Source of the DNA: Paraburkholderia phenoliruptrix
GTDB lineage: Bacteria > Pseudomonadota > Gammaproteobacteria > Burkholderiales > Burkholderiaceae
DNA length: 64,000 nt
Reading direction: 5' to 3'
Assembly: GCF_902859825.1 (NCBI RefSeq)
Contig: NZ_CADIKB010000003.1
Coordinates: forward strand, 186,001-250,000
Position 1 is the first letter of the stretch; each line of letters opens with the position of its first letter. Under the pieces are notes generated by a model. That model was not told the DNA's origin, searched no databases, and saw only the letters and a program-made list of their open reading frames with translations. Made by a program: the position numbers and the translations under genes. Positions 51,627 through 59,473 of the stretch are shown here, in pieces.

Positions 51627-52796
51627 TCATCGCGGCAAGCATTGCGCAAGCCGTTCGAGTCCCGCGGACGTCGTGCAAACGCCCGGCGAGAAGCGCAGCG
51701 TGCGGCTGCGCGAATCGACGAACACGCCCGCGTGCTTGAGTTGCACGACCAGTTGCGCCGTATTCAGGTGCGCGGGCGCTTCGGCCATGATGCTGCCGCC
51801 GCGCTCGTTGTCGTTGCGCGGGGACAGCAGGCGGTAGCCTTTCTGATCGAGCATCGCAATCAGTTGATGGCATAGCGCGAGGTTGTGCTCGCGCACGCTG
51901 CCCCGCGGCTGGGAACGCATCCACGTCATGCCGGGTTGCGATGCGACGAACGGCAGGACTGACGGCGTACCGGTGTCGAAGCGGCGCGCGTCGGATGCAT
52001 AGGCGAATGCGTCGATGTTCCAGTTGAACGGGTCTTCCTGGCTGAACCAGCCGCGTACGGCTGGCGCGGCGCCTTGCGTGAGCGCATGCGGCGCGATGTA
52101 GCCGAGCCCTGTGCCCGGCGCGCCGCACAGCCACTTGAGCGTGGAGCCGCAGACGAAGTCGAACGGCGTCGCGTTCAGGTCGAAGGGCAAAATGCCGATG
52201 CCTTGCGTTACATCGAGCGCCGCGAGACTGCCGCGGCGTCGCGCGTGGTCGCACATTGCGGCCAAGTTGACGCGCTTCGACGTGAGCGACGACACCCATG
52301 TCACGAGCGCGAGCGCGACATCTGCGGTCCATGCTTCGATGAAATCTTCGTCGCGCACATACCCTTCGTCTTGACGCACGGCAACGGTGCGCAGCGTAAA
52401 GCCTCGCCTTGCAGCCACGCCCGACAGCAGAAAATGCAGGCTCGGGAAGCAGTCCGCTGCGATGAGCACGGTGCGGCCGCGCAGCGTTTCATCGGCGAGA
52501 CCGTCAAGATAGCGTGCAAATGTATCGGTGACATTTTGCGCGCCGAACACATAGGCCGGCTGTGCGCCGAGCAGGGCGGCCCAATCGGTCAGCAGTGCCC
52601 CGCGAGCCGCGAGGGCAGCGTCCCAGCGGCTGTCGTCGGGCGCGCACCAGCTTGCGGCGAACTCGGCGAGCGCCCGGGTCATCGCTTGGCGGTGGCCGGG
52701 ATACACGCCAACGGAGTGATACATGAGCCAGCCGCTAAAATCATCCGCAGATTTGGCGTGGTGCATGGCGAGCTTTTCCATGGTTTGGGTGAGCAT
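51627..52796 (-). CDS. Kynureninase-like class V aminotransferase-fold PLP enzyme
   Basis: 389 residues. DFSGWLMYHSVGVYPGHRQA at the start, ALDVTQGIGILPFDLNATPF with the PLP-binding Asp, and DFVCGSTLKWLCGAPGTGLG with the Schiff-base Lys221 are the class V/kynureninase layout. The C-terminal half ends in VFVDSRSRTLRFSPGVCTTS. Kynureninases cleave kynurenine-type side chains to release alanine; whether this one does so or handles another amino acid cannot be told. It follows the MHS transporter by nine bases. Confidence 0.82.
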   Translation of the reverse strand: MLTQTMEKLAMHHAKSADDFSGWLMYHSVGVYPGHRQAMTRALAEFAASWCAPDDSRWDAALAARGALLTDWAALLGAQPAYVFGAQNVTDTFARYLDGLADETLRGRTVLIAADCFPSLHFLLSGVAARRGFTLRTVAVRQDEGYVRDEDFIEAWTADVALALVTWVSSLTSKRVNLAAMCDHARRRGSLAALDVTQGIGILPFDLNATPFDFVCGSTLKWLCGAPGTGLGYIAPHALTQGAAPAVRGWFSQEDPFNWNIDAFAYASDARRFDTGTPSVLPFVASQPGMTWMRSQPRGSVREHNLALCHQLIAMLDQKGYRLLSPRNDNERGGSIMAEAPAHLNTAQLVVQLKHAGVFVDSRSRTLRFSPGVCTTSAGLERLAQCLPR

Positions 52797-52805
52797 GTTC
52801 GCGAC

Positions 52806-54098
52806 TCAGATGTGCTTGACGAGCCTGAAGTGGTAAAGCCCGACGCAGGCGAGGCTCAGTACGGCGCACGCCATCAGATAGAAGGCGGGCGACAACGGGT
52901 CGTGCGTCGCGCCGATCATCGCGGTGACGAGCCACGGCGTGAATCCGCCGAACACCATCACGCCGAGGTTGTAGCTGAAGCCGAGGCCCGTGCTGCGAAC
53001 GTGGGTGGGAAAGAGCGACGAGAGCACGGCGGCGAGCGGACCGAAATAGATCGCTTTCAGCATGCCGGCCAGCGCCATGATGGAAATCAGCACTGCGAAT
53101 GAAGGGCTTTTGACGAGCCACACGAAGCACGGATAGATGGTGGCCAGCGTGGCGATCGCGGAGATCACCATCATGCGGCTGCGCCCATAGCGATCCGACA
53201 GGTGGCCCATGAGAGGCGTGAACACCATCAGAATGGTACCCGTCACCACCGTGGCCGCGAATCCCGTCGATGCCGGCAGATGAAGCTGCTTCACCGCATA
53301 CGTCGGCATATAGAGAATCATCAGATAGCTCGCGGCCGTGGAGACGGCCATGATGCCCGCGGCGATCAGAATGCGGGCCTTGCTGTGCGCAAGCAGTTCT
53401 CGCACCGGCGCATTGTGCGTGGCGGCGTGGCCGGCGGCGGGCAGCGTATCGTCGATGTGCTTGCGAATATACAGGCCAACCGGCGCAACCAGCAGCCCGA
53501 AGATGAAGGGCGCGCGCCAGCCCCACGATTCGATTTGCGCGGGCGAAAGCTGCGTGCTGAGCGCGAGCCCCGCGCAGGAGGCCAGTACTGTGCTCATGCC
53601 CTGACTGGAAAACTGCCAGCTGCCGAGAAACGACTTGCGCTTGCTTTTCTGCTCGATCATGAGGGCGGTGCCGCTGCCGAATTCGCCCCCGGTCGAGAAC
53701 GCGATCAGAATGCGTGCCGTCATGAGACCGAAGGGTGCCGCGATGCCGATGGATGCATACGTCGGAATCACCGCGCAGATCAGCGTACCGATCGTGGTGA
53801 GTGCAAGCGCTGCGAGCAGCGCTGCCTTGCGGCCGTGCCGGTCCGCGTAACGGCCGAGCAACAGCGCACCCAGCGGCCGGAACACATAGGAAAGACCGAA
53901 GGTGCCGAAGGTCAGCAGCAGCGAGACGGTTTCGTCATGCGCGGGGAAGAAGAGCTTCGAGAGCGTGACAGCGAAGAAGCCATACGCGGCGAAGTCGAAC
54001 CACTCTAGCGCATTGCCGATGCTCGTTGCGACGATCAAACGCCGCATGGGCGTGGTGCTTGTCGGTTGCACGCGATCCTCGATAACAGTCGAATTCAT
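52806..54098 (-). CDS. MHS-family metabolite:H+ symporter
   Basis: 430 residues, twelve membrane helices. IVATSIGNALEWFDFAAYGF in helix 1, FRPLGALLLGRYADRHGRKA in the 2-3 loop and RILIAFSTGGEFGSGTALMI in helix 4 are signature blocks of the metabolite:H+ symporter branch of the MFS, which imports organic and amino acids with protons. It is flanked by catabolic enzymes on the same strand (M20 before it, PLP enzyme after it), so it probably imports their substrate. Confidence 0.9.
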   Translation of the reverse strand: MNSTVIEDRVQPTSTTPMRRLIVATSIGNALEWFDFAAYGFFAVTLSKLFFPAHDETVSLLLTFGTFGLSYVFRPLGALLLGRYADRHGRKAALLAALALTTIGTLICAVIPTYASIGIAAPFGLMTARILIAFSTGGEFGSGTALMIEQKSKRKSFLGSWQFSSQGMSTVLASCAGLALSTQLSPAQIESWGWRAPFIFGLLVAPVGLYIRKHIDDTLPAAGHAATHNAPVRELLAHSKARILIAAGIMAVSTAASYLMILYMPTYAVKQLHLPASTGFAATVVTGTILMVFTPLMGHLSDRYGRSRMMVISAIATLATIYPCFVWLVKSPSFAVLISIMALAGMLKAIYFGPLAAVLSSLFPTHVRSTGLGFSYNLGVMVFGGFTPWLVTAMIGATHDPLSPAFYLMACAVLSLACVGLYHFRLVKHI

Positions 54099-54191
54099 GA
54101 TGTGTGTTCCGTGCGAGAGGCCCAGGGTGTCGGAAATAGCGGAAATCGTGCAAGCCGTGGCTAGGCGGTGCCAGGTCGTACCCAGGCTGCG

Positions 54192-55580
54192 TCAACCGGC
54201 GTGCGGCACATCGGGCTCGCCAAGATCCCAGAACACGCCCGTCATCAGTTGCAAGGCTTCCTGCATGACGGGTGCGAGCACATGTTCGTCGGGCGCGTGC
54301 TGACGGCAGCCGGGATACGAATGCGGAATCCAGATCGTCGCGAGGCCCAGCGTGTCGGCGAAACATTCGTTCGGAATCGTACCGCCCAGGTTGGGCAGCA
54401 ACGTCACCGGCTTGCCGGTCGATGCCTCGATCGAGCGCTCGGTGAATGCCACCCACGGGTCGTTTGGGTCGAGCCGCGTCGCGTTGCCTGACGCTTCGAT
54501 CGTTACTTCGATATCCTTATAACCTTCGCGTGCGAGGTGTGACTCGATCAGCTCCTTCGCGCACCGCCAGTCGGTGCCGACCACAAAGCGCAATTGGCAA
54601 ACGGCTTCTGCCGCGCGCGGAATCGCACTCACCGGGTTGGCCACATTGCCGGCCTGCATCGCCAGCACTTCAAGGGTGTTCCATGCGAAGACGCGTTCGG
54701 CGGGCGTGAGGCCCGGCTCGCCCCAATTCACCGACAGCGGCGGATCGCCCTCGTCGCTGCCGACCTGCAGATGCGCGACGCGCTCGCGCACTTGCGGCGG
54801 AATCGGCGGCGGCAGTAGTCCGTTCACGCGAATTCTGCCGTGACCGTCGACGAGACTCGCGAGCGCATTGGCGAGCACGGTTGCCGGATTCGCCAGCACG
54901 CCGCCCCAGTTGCCGGAATGCCGCGCGCCGAATGCATTGGCCACGCGCAATCTGAAATGCAATGCGCCGCGTGAGCCGAGGAAAACGGTGGGCGAGGCGG
55001 CGCGCTGGCGCGGTCCGTCGGAGGCGATCAGCAAATCGGCGGACAAGCGCTCGCGCACGTTCGCGCAGATTGCGTCGAGCCCCGGGGATCCCACTTCTTC
55101 GCCCATTTCGAACACGATCTTCGCGTTAAAGCCGAGCTCGCCGCGTTCGGCGAAAACGGCTGACAGCGCCGCAAGATTGATGGAATGCTGCGCCTTGTTG
55201 TCCGCGATGCCGCGGCCATACCAGCGTTCACCTTCCACGCGCACTTGCCACGGCGAACGTTCGTTGGTCCAGTTGTCGGCGTCGCCGTCGATCACGTCGC
55301 CGTGGCCATAGAGCAGCACGGTAGGGCGCGCCGGAGATTCAATGCGTTCGCCGATCAGAAACGGCGGCATGCCGGGCACAGGGTTTTCCATGATCTCGCA
55401 GGTAAACCCTAATGCGTTGAGTGCGCCTGCAATTTCGTCGGAAAGATAACGGCGCAAGAGCGGCGCGGCGTCGGCGCGCTGGCTTTCCGTCGCAATGGCG
55501 ACGCGCCGGCTCAAAGTCGAGAGGAAGTCGCCGCTGTCGAAATGCGAACGGGCGAGGGCGAGAGCGCTTTGTCGTGACAT
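54192..55580 (-). CDS. M20-family metallopeptidase/amidohydrolase
   Basis: 462 residues. VLLYGHGDVIDGDADNWTNE has the first metal-binding His and Asp. IVFEMGEEVGSPGLDAI has the catalytic and metal Glu-Glu pair, and IPHSYPGCRQHAPDEHVLAP carries the late His. PGARDSGN-type dimer-domain sequence lies between. M20 enzymes hydrolyse dipeptides or N-acyl amino acids in the cytoplasm. First gene of the minus-strand cluster; it is divergent from the LysR gene across a palindromic site. Confidence 0.9.
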   Translation of the reverse strand: MSRQSALALARSHFDSGDFLSTLSRRVAIATESQRADAAPLLRRYLSDEIAGALNALGFTCEIMENPVPGMPPFLIGERIESPARPTVLLYGHGDVIDGDADNWTNERSPWQVRVEGERWYGRGIADNKAQHSINLAALSAVFAERGELGFNAKIVFEMGEEVGSPGLDAICANVRERLSADLLIASDGPRQRAASPTVFLGSRGALHFRLRVANAFGARHSGNWGGVLANPATVLANALASLVDGHGRIRVNGLLPPPIPPQVRERVAHLQVGSDEGDPPLSVNWGEPGLTPAERVFAWNTLEVLAMQAGNVANPVSAIPRAAEAVCQLRFVVGTDWRCAKELIESHLAREGYKDIEVTIEASGNATRLDPNDPWVAFTERSIEASTGKPVTLLPNLGGTIPNECFADTLGLATIWIPHSYPGCRQHAPDEHVLAPVMQEALQLMTGVFWDLGEPDVPHAG

Positions 55581-55661
55581 GGTCGTGGGGCTGATTTAAA
55601 TCCGGTGTCCCCAGATTAGCGGGGCGCAAGTATTTTTGTATTCGCAATCAAACAAGGTACA

Positions 55662-55678
55662 TTTGCGTTCAACGCAAA
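55662..55678. promoter_or_regulatory. Perfect palindrome between M20 and LysR genes
   Basis: TTTGCGTT (55662-55669), C, AACGCAAA (55671-55678): an 8-1-8 perfect inverted repeat in the 145-base divergent gap, 82 bases from the M20 start and 48 from the LysR start. It contains the T-N11-A spacing expected of LysR boxes and is the likely binding site of the LysR protein. Confidence 0.7.
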
Positions 55679-55725
55679 CCTCGGCCTGCGACGCGTCTCT
55701 GCTGGCCGCCTCGCTCATCGACGCC

Positions 55726-56643
55726 ATGCGCAAACTGCTGGAGCCTTCGCTTTATTATTTTTCGGTCGTTGCTCAAACCGGCTCGCTGACTTCGGCGACC
55801 GAGAAGCTCGGCCTCACCGTGTCCGCGTTGAGCCGGCATATCGCGAAGCTGGAAGGCGATATCGGCGTGCCTCTGTTCGAGCGTCACGCGCGCGGCATGG
55901 TGCTTTCGCACGCGGGGCGACTGCTCTTTCGTCACGCGCAGCGCACGCTCACCGACGCGCAGGCGGTGTTCGATGAAATCCAGGGCGACGAGCGGCGCCG
56001 CGCGCGCACGCTGACCATTGCGTGCACCGAAGGTTTTGCTTTCGACTTCTTGCCTGTCTCGCTAGGCGCGTTCTGCGACAAGCATCACAACGTGACCATC
56101 AAGCTGGAAGTCGTGCCTTCCGAGCGCGCGAGCCAGATGCTGTTATCCGGTGAGGCGTCGATGTCGCTCGCCTTCACATTCAAGCCCGAGCCGGGTGTGG
56201 TCGTGCAGTTCACGCAGCGCGCGCCGGTGATGGCGCTGATGCACGACGATCATCCGCTCGCGAGCAGGACGACGGTCGCGCTGAAAGATCTCGCCGCGTA
56301 TCCGGTGCTGCTGCAGGACAAAGGCACGACCAACCGGCAGTTGTTCGACATTGCATGCAGTGTCGAGGGCATCGAAATCGAGCCGATGATGACGAGCCGC
56401 TACGTCGCCGCGCTCTACCGTTTCGCGCAGGTGGTGCCGAACGCGATCATGCCGTCGGGCTATGTGTCGGTGGCGAAACGCCTCGCCGTAGACCATCTCA
56501 CTGCCATTGCCTTCGACAACCCGTTGCTCGCGCAACGAAGACTCCAGGTCATCACACTCGCGGGACGTCAGCTCGACGATCTGGCGCAGGCGTGCCTCGA
56601 GTGGATCATCGAGGATTTGAAGCGGACTTCGGAGCGGGCCTGA
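55726..56643 (+). CDS. LysR-family transcriptional regulator
   Basis: 305 residues. The N-terminal winged HTH reads SLYYFSVVAQTGSLTSATEK, LGLTVSALSRHIAKLEGDIG and VPLFERHARGMVLSHAGRLL. The effector domain (about 95-300) has the usual periplasmic-binding fold. ATG 55726 gives the standard N-terminus although no ribosome site is clear; a TTG at 55636 in the same frame is less likely. It is divergent from the M20-MHS-PLP-cupin-porin genes and presumably activates them in response to the pathway substrate. Confidence 0.9.
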   Translation: MRKLLEPSLYYFSVVAQTGSLTSATEKLGLTVSALSRHIAKLEGDIGVPLFERHARGMVLSHAGRLLFRHAQRTLTDAQAVFDEIQGDERRRARTLTIACTEGFAFDFLPVSLGAFCDKHHNVTIKLEVVPSERASQMLLSGEASMSLAFTFKPEPGVVVQFTQRAPVMALMHDDHPLASRTTVALKDLAAYPVLLQDKGTTNRQLFDIACSVEGIEIEPMMTSRYVAALYRFAQVVPNAIMPSGYVSVAKRLAVDHLTAIAFDNPLLAQRRLQVITLAGRQLDDLAQACLEWIIEDLKRTSERA

Positions 56644-56738
56644 ACGGCACCGCTTCGAGCTGCGTGGCTCCCGGCATGGTGCGGTCGATGTAATGCAGCC
56701 CCCGTTGCTTCAACGGCTCGTGCATCTTGTCGACGGGT
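56641..56738 (-). pseudogene. Possible C-terminal gene remnant
   Basis: The minus strand reads VDKMHEPLKQRGLHYIDRTM then PGATQLEAVPFRP, a natural-looking protein end of about 33 codons with a composition unlike a GC shadow. Upstream the frame runs into the operator region without a start or domain. It may be the tail of a deleted gene. No family is recognised. Confidence 0.25.
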
Positions 56739-56774
56739 GGCCGGCTCAGTGATATCCCTGAGCGACAGCCGGCC
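56739..56774. terminator. Hairpin upstream of the dehydratase operator
   Basis: GGCCGGCT (56739-56746) pairs with AGCCGGCC (56767-56774), with CTCAG/CTGAG in the loop region. No T-run follows. It lies about 95 bases past the LysR stop and directly before the first LacI-type operator. Confidence 0.35.
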
Positions 56775-56790
56775 ATGGTATCGCTACCAT
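56775..56790. promoter_or_regulatory. LacI-type operator O1
   Basis: ATGGTA, TCGC, TACCAT: a 16-base inverted repeat with a CG-containing centre, as in LacI/GntR-group operators. The same sequence in opposite orientation recurs 64 bases downstream. The LacI-family gene at 60922 is the obvious source of the repressor. Confidence 0.8.
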
Positions 56791-56838
56791 CGGCCTCATT
56801 CCCGAAAGCTCCTGTCCTGCCGCACCGTGTGCAACAGG

Positions 56839-56854
56839 ATGGTAGCGATACCAT
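56839..56854. promoter_or_regulatory. LacI-type operator O2, overlapping the dehydratase start codon
   Basis: ATGGTA, GCGA, TACCAT: the exact reverse complement of O1. Its last two bases are the first two of the dehydratase ATG (56853). Centre-to-centre distance from O1 is 64 bases, close to six helical turns, which favours looping. The promoter should lie between the two sites, though no clear -35/-10 was seen. Confidence 0.8.
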
Positions 56855-58631
56855 GGAGACGGCAGTGGCGAACCGCAAAACATCCGAGGAGTTGCGCAGT
56901 TATCGCTGGTATGGCGTGAACGACCTTCGTTCGTTCGGTCATCGGTCGCGCACTGCGCAAATGGGCTATCACGCGTCCGATTACATGGGCAAGCCGGTGA
57001 TCGCCGTGGTCAACACGTGGAGCGAGATCAATTCGTGCCACACGCACTTCAAGCAGCGCGTGGAGGAAGTCAAGCGCGGCATCTGGCAAGCCGGCGGCTT
57101 TCCGGTCGAGATGCCTGTCATGACGCTCGCCGAGCCCTTCCAGAAGCCCACGACGATGCTTTACCGCAATTTCCTCGCCATGGAGACCGAGGAAATTTTG
57201 AAGTCCTATCCATTCGACGGCTGCGTGCTGATGGGTGGTTGCGACAAGACGACGCCGGGCCTTTTGATGGGTGCGATCAGCATGAACCTGCCGGCCATCT
57301 TTTTGCCCGCGGGTCCGATGCTGCGCGGCAACTGGAACGGCCGCACGCTCGGCAGCGGTTCGGACACTTGGAAATACTGGGCCGAATTGCGCGCGGGCAA
57401 GATCACCGAAGAGGAGTGGAAGGGTATAGAGAGCGGCATTGCGCGCTCGCCCGGCCATTGCATGACGATGGGCACGGCTTCGACGATGACGAGCGCGGCG
57501 GAAGCGCTCGGCCTCACGCTGCCGGGCTTTTCGTCGATTCCTGCCGTCGATTCGCGCCATGCGCAGTTCGCGTCGCTGACGGGGCAGCGCATTGTCGAGA
57601 TGGTGTGGACCGACGTGAAGCCGTCGGACATTCTCACTGCGAAATCGTTCGATAACGCGGTGACCACCGTCCTCGCCATGTCGGGCTCGACCAACGCGAT
57701 CGTGCATCTGGTGGCTGTTGCACGCCGCGCCGGTATCGACCTGACGACCGCGCGCTTCGACGAACTCTCGCGCATCACGCCAGTGATCGGCAATCTGCGT
57801 CCATCGGGCCAATATCTGATGGAAGACTTCTTTTATGCCGGCGGCCTGCGCGCGCTGCTGGTGGAGCTGGGCGATCTGATCGACGGTTCGCAGATGACGG
57901 TCAACGGCTCGACGCTCGGCGAAAACATTAAGGGTGCCGAAATCTTCAACGACGACGTGATCCGCCGGCGCAGCAACCCGGTGGTGGCAAGCGACGGCCT
58001 CGCGGTGCTGAGCGGCAACCTGGCACCCGACGGCGCCGTGATCAAGCCCGCCGCGATGGAAGCGCATCTGCTCAAGCATCGCGGTCGCGCCGTGGTGTTC
58101 AAGGACTACGCGGACATGGCGGCGCGCATCGACATGGAAGAACTGGACGTCACCGCCGATTCGGTGATCGTGCTGCAGCACGCGGGCCCGGTCGGCGCGC
58201 CGGGCATGCCCGAATGGGGGCAACTGCCGATTCCACAAAAGCTCCTGAAACAAGGGGTGCGCGACATGGTGCGCATCTCCGACGCGCGTATGAGCGGCAC
58301 GAGTTACGGCGCCTGCGTCCTGCATGTGGCGCCGGAGTCGTTTGTCGGCGGACCGCTCGCGCTCGTGAAGGACGGCGACATCATCGAACTGGACGTGGCC
58401 GCGCGGCGCTTGCATCTGGAAGTGAGCGACGAAGAACTCGCCGCGCGCAAAGCGGCGTGGCAACCGCCGAAGCTGCCTTTCGAGCGCGGCTTCGGCGTGA
58501 TGCATCAGTTGCACGTATTGCAGGCGAACAAGGGCTGCGACTTCGACTTTTTGGAAGAGCCGGTGAAGCCGGCCGCGGCGGCGGTGCATGACACCCCCGC
58601 TGCGAAGCGCGGCGAACCCGAGATCCACTAA
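56853..58631 (+). CDS. IlvD/Edd-family sugar-acid dehydratase (arabinonate dehydratase-like)
   Basis: 592 residues. RWYGVNDLRSFGHRSRTAQM and NTWSEINSCHTHFKQRVEEV, with Fe-S Cys in NSCHTH, GGCDKTTPG and GHCMTMGTASTM, form the cluster site of the family. VRISDARMSGTSYGACVLHV holds the catalytic Ser region. Length and the RSxxxxxG start fit the aldonic-acid dehydratase branch (L-arabinonate, D-xylonate and similar), not the branched-chain IlvD. It gives a 2-keto-3-deoxy sugar acid. The start is fixed by homology; the ribosome site is weak (AGGA, 13 bases away). Confidence 0.88.
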   Translation: METAVANRKTSEELRSYRWYGVNDLRSFGHRSRTAQMGYHASDYMGKPVIAVVNTWSEINSCHTHFKQRVEEVKRGIWQAGGFPVEMPVMTLAEPFQKPTTMLYRNFLAMETEEILKSYPFDGCVLMGGCDKTTPGLLMGAISMNLPAIFLPAGPMLRGNWNGRTLGSGSDTWKYWAELRAGKITEEEWKGIESGIARSPGHCMTMGTASTMTSAAEALGLTLPGFSSIPAVDSRHAQFASLTGQRIVEMVWTDVKPSDILTAKSFDNAVTTVLAMSGSTNAIVHLVAVARRAGIDLTTARFDELSRITPVIGNLRPSGQYLMEDFFYAGGLRALLVELGDLIDGSQMTVNGSTLGENIKGAEIFNDDVIRRRSNPVVASDGLAVLSGNLAPDGAVIKPAAMEAHLLKHRGRAVVFKDYADMAARIDMEELDVTADSVIVLQHAGPVGAPGMPEWGQLPIPQKLLKQGVRDMVRISDARMSGTSYGACVLHVAPESFVGGPLALVKDGDIIELDVAARRLHLEVSDEELAARKAAWQPPKLPFERGFGVMHQLHVLQANKGCDFDFLEEPVKPAAAAVHDTPAAKRGEPEIH

Positions 58632-58647
58632 TTAAAACGGAGTCCTT

Positions 58648-59382
58648 ATGACTGCATCTGAAATAGCCGTAAGCGATGCGACGCTCGACCAACTGAGACA
58701 CGTGAGCACGGCTACGTTGACCACACAGCTCTTCAAGCGCGGTTTGCGCAACATGTTTCTGCAAGGCGTCGCGCCGCTCGTGAAGCCCGCGCCGGGCGCG
58801 CCGAATCTCGTCGGCCCGGCGTTCACGCTGCGCAATATTCCGGCGCGTGAAGATCTGGATCACGTCGGCGTGTTTCAGGACCCGGACCATCCGCAGCGCA
58901 AGGCCGTCGAGACCGCGCCCGCCGGCAGCGTGCTCGTGCAGGATTGCCGCGGCGAGCGTGCGGTGGCCTCCGTCGGCTCGATTCTCGCGTTGCGCCTCGC
59001 GAAGCGCGGTGTCGCGGGCATGGTGTCGGACGGCCCCGTGCGAGACAGCGGGACGATCGCGGCGCTGGGCTTGCCGATCTGGTGCGCGGGCGCGAGCGCG
59101 CCGCTCAATCTCGCGAAACATCATGCCGTTGACATGAATGTGCCGATCGCGTGCGGCGGCGTGCCGGTGTATCCGGGCGACGTCGTGGTGGCGGATGTGG
59201 ACGGCGTGGTCATCGTGCCGCGCGAGATGGCCGCTGACGTCGCGCGCGACGCCGCCGAGCAGGAACAGCTCGAAGTGTTCATCGCAAAGCGTATCGAAGA
59301 AGGGCGCCCGTTGCGCGGCACCTATCCGCCCAACGAGGAAACCATGGCCGCTTACGCGCAATGGCGCGCACAACAGCCGTAA
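58648..59382 (+). CDS. RraA-like protein, probable class II pyruvate aldolase
   Basis: 244 residues. LDQLRHVSTATLTTQLFKRG, AGSVLVQDCRGERAVASVGS, AKRGVAGMVSDGPVRDSGTI and YPGDVVVADVDGVVIVP are the RraA/HMG-aldolase fold, with Arg and Asp of GPVRDSG at the metal site. True RraA binds RNase E, but many members beside sugar-acid genes are aldolases or decarboxylating enzymes. Sitting 16 bases after a dehydratase that makes a 2-keto-3-deoxy acid, an aldolase role is the likelier one. GGAG lies five bases before the ATG. Confidence 0.8.
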   Translation: MTASEIAVSDATLDQLRHVSTATLTTQLFKRGLRNMFLQGVAPLVKPAPGAPNLVGPAFTLRNIPAREDLDHVGVFQDPDHPQRKAVETAPAGSVLVQDCRGERAVASVGSILALRLAKRGVAGMVSDGPVRDSGTIAALGLPIWCAGASAPLNLAKHHAVDMNVPIACGGVPVYPGDVVVADVDGVVIVPREMAADVARDAAEQEQLEVFIAKRIEEGRPLRGTYPPNEETMAAYAQWRAQQP

Positions 59383-59473
59383 GCGGCGCGGCCCTTTCGC
59401 TCGCCGGCGGCATTCACGCCTCATTCATCGCGAAACACAGGCTCGCGCGAAGTACGCGGCCGTAGGAGACACT

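Noticed and set aside
56796..58628. 610-codon minus-strand frame opposite the dehydratase
   Set aside because: Shadow; the plus strand encodes a clear IlvD/Edd-family enzyme.
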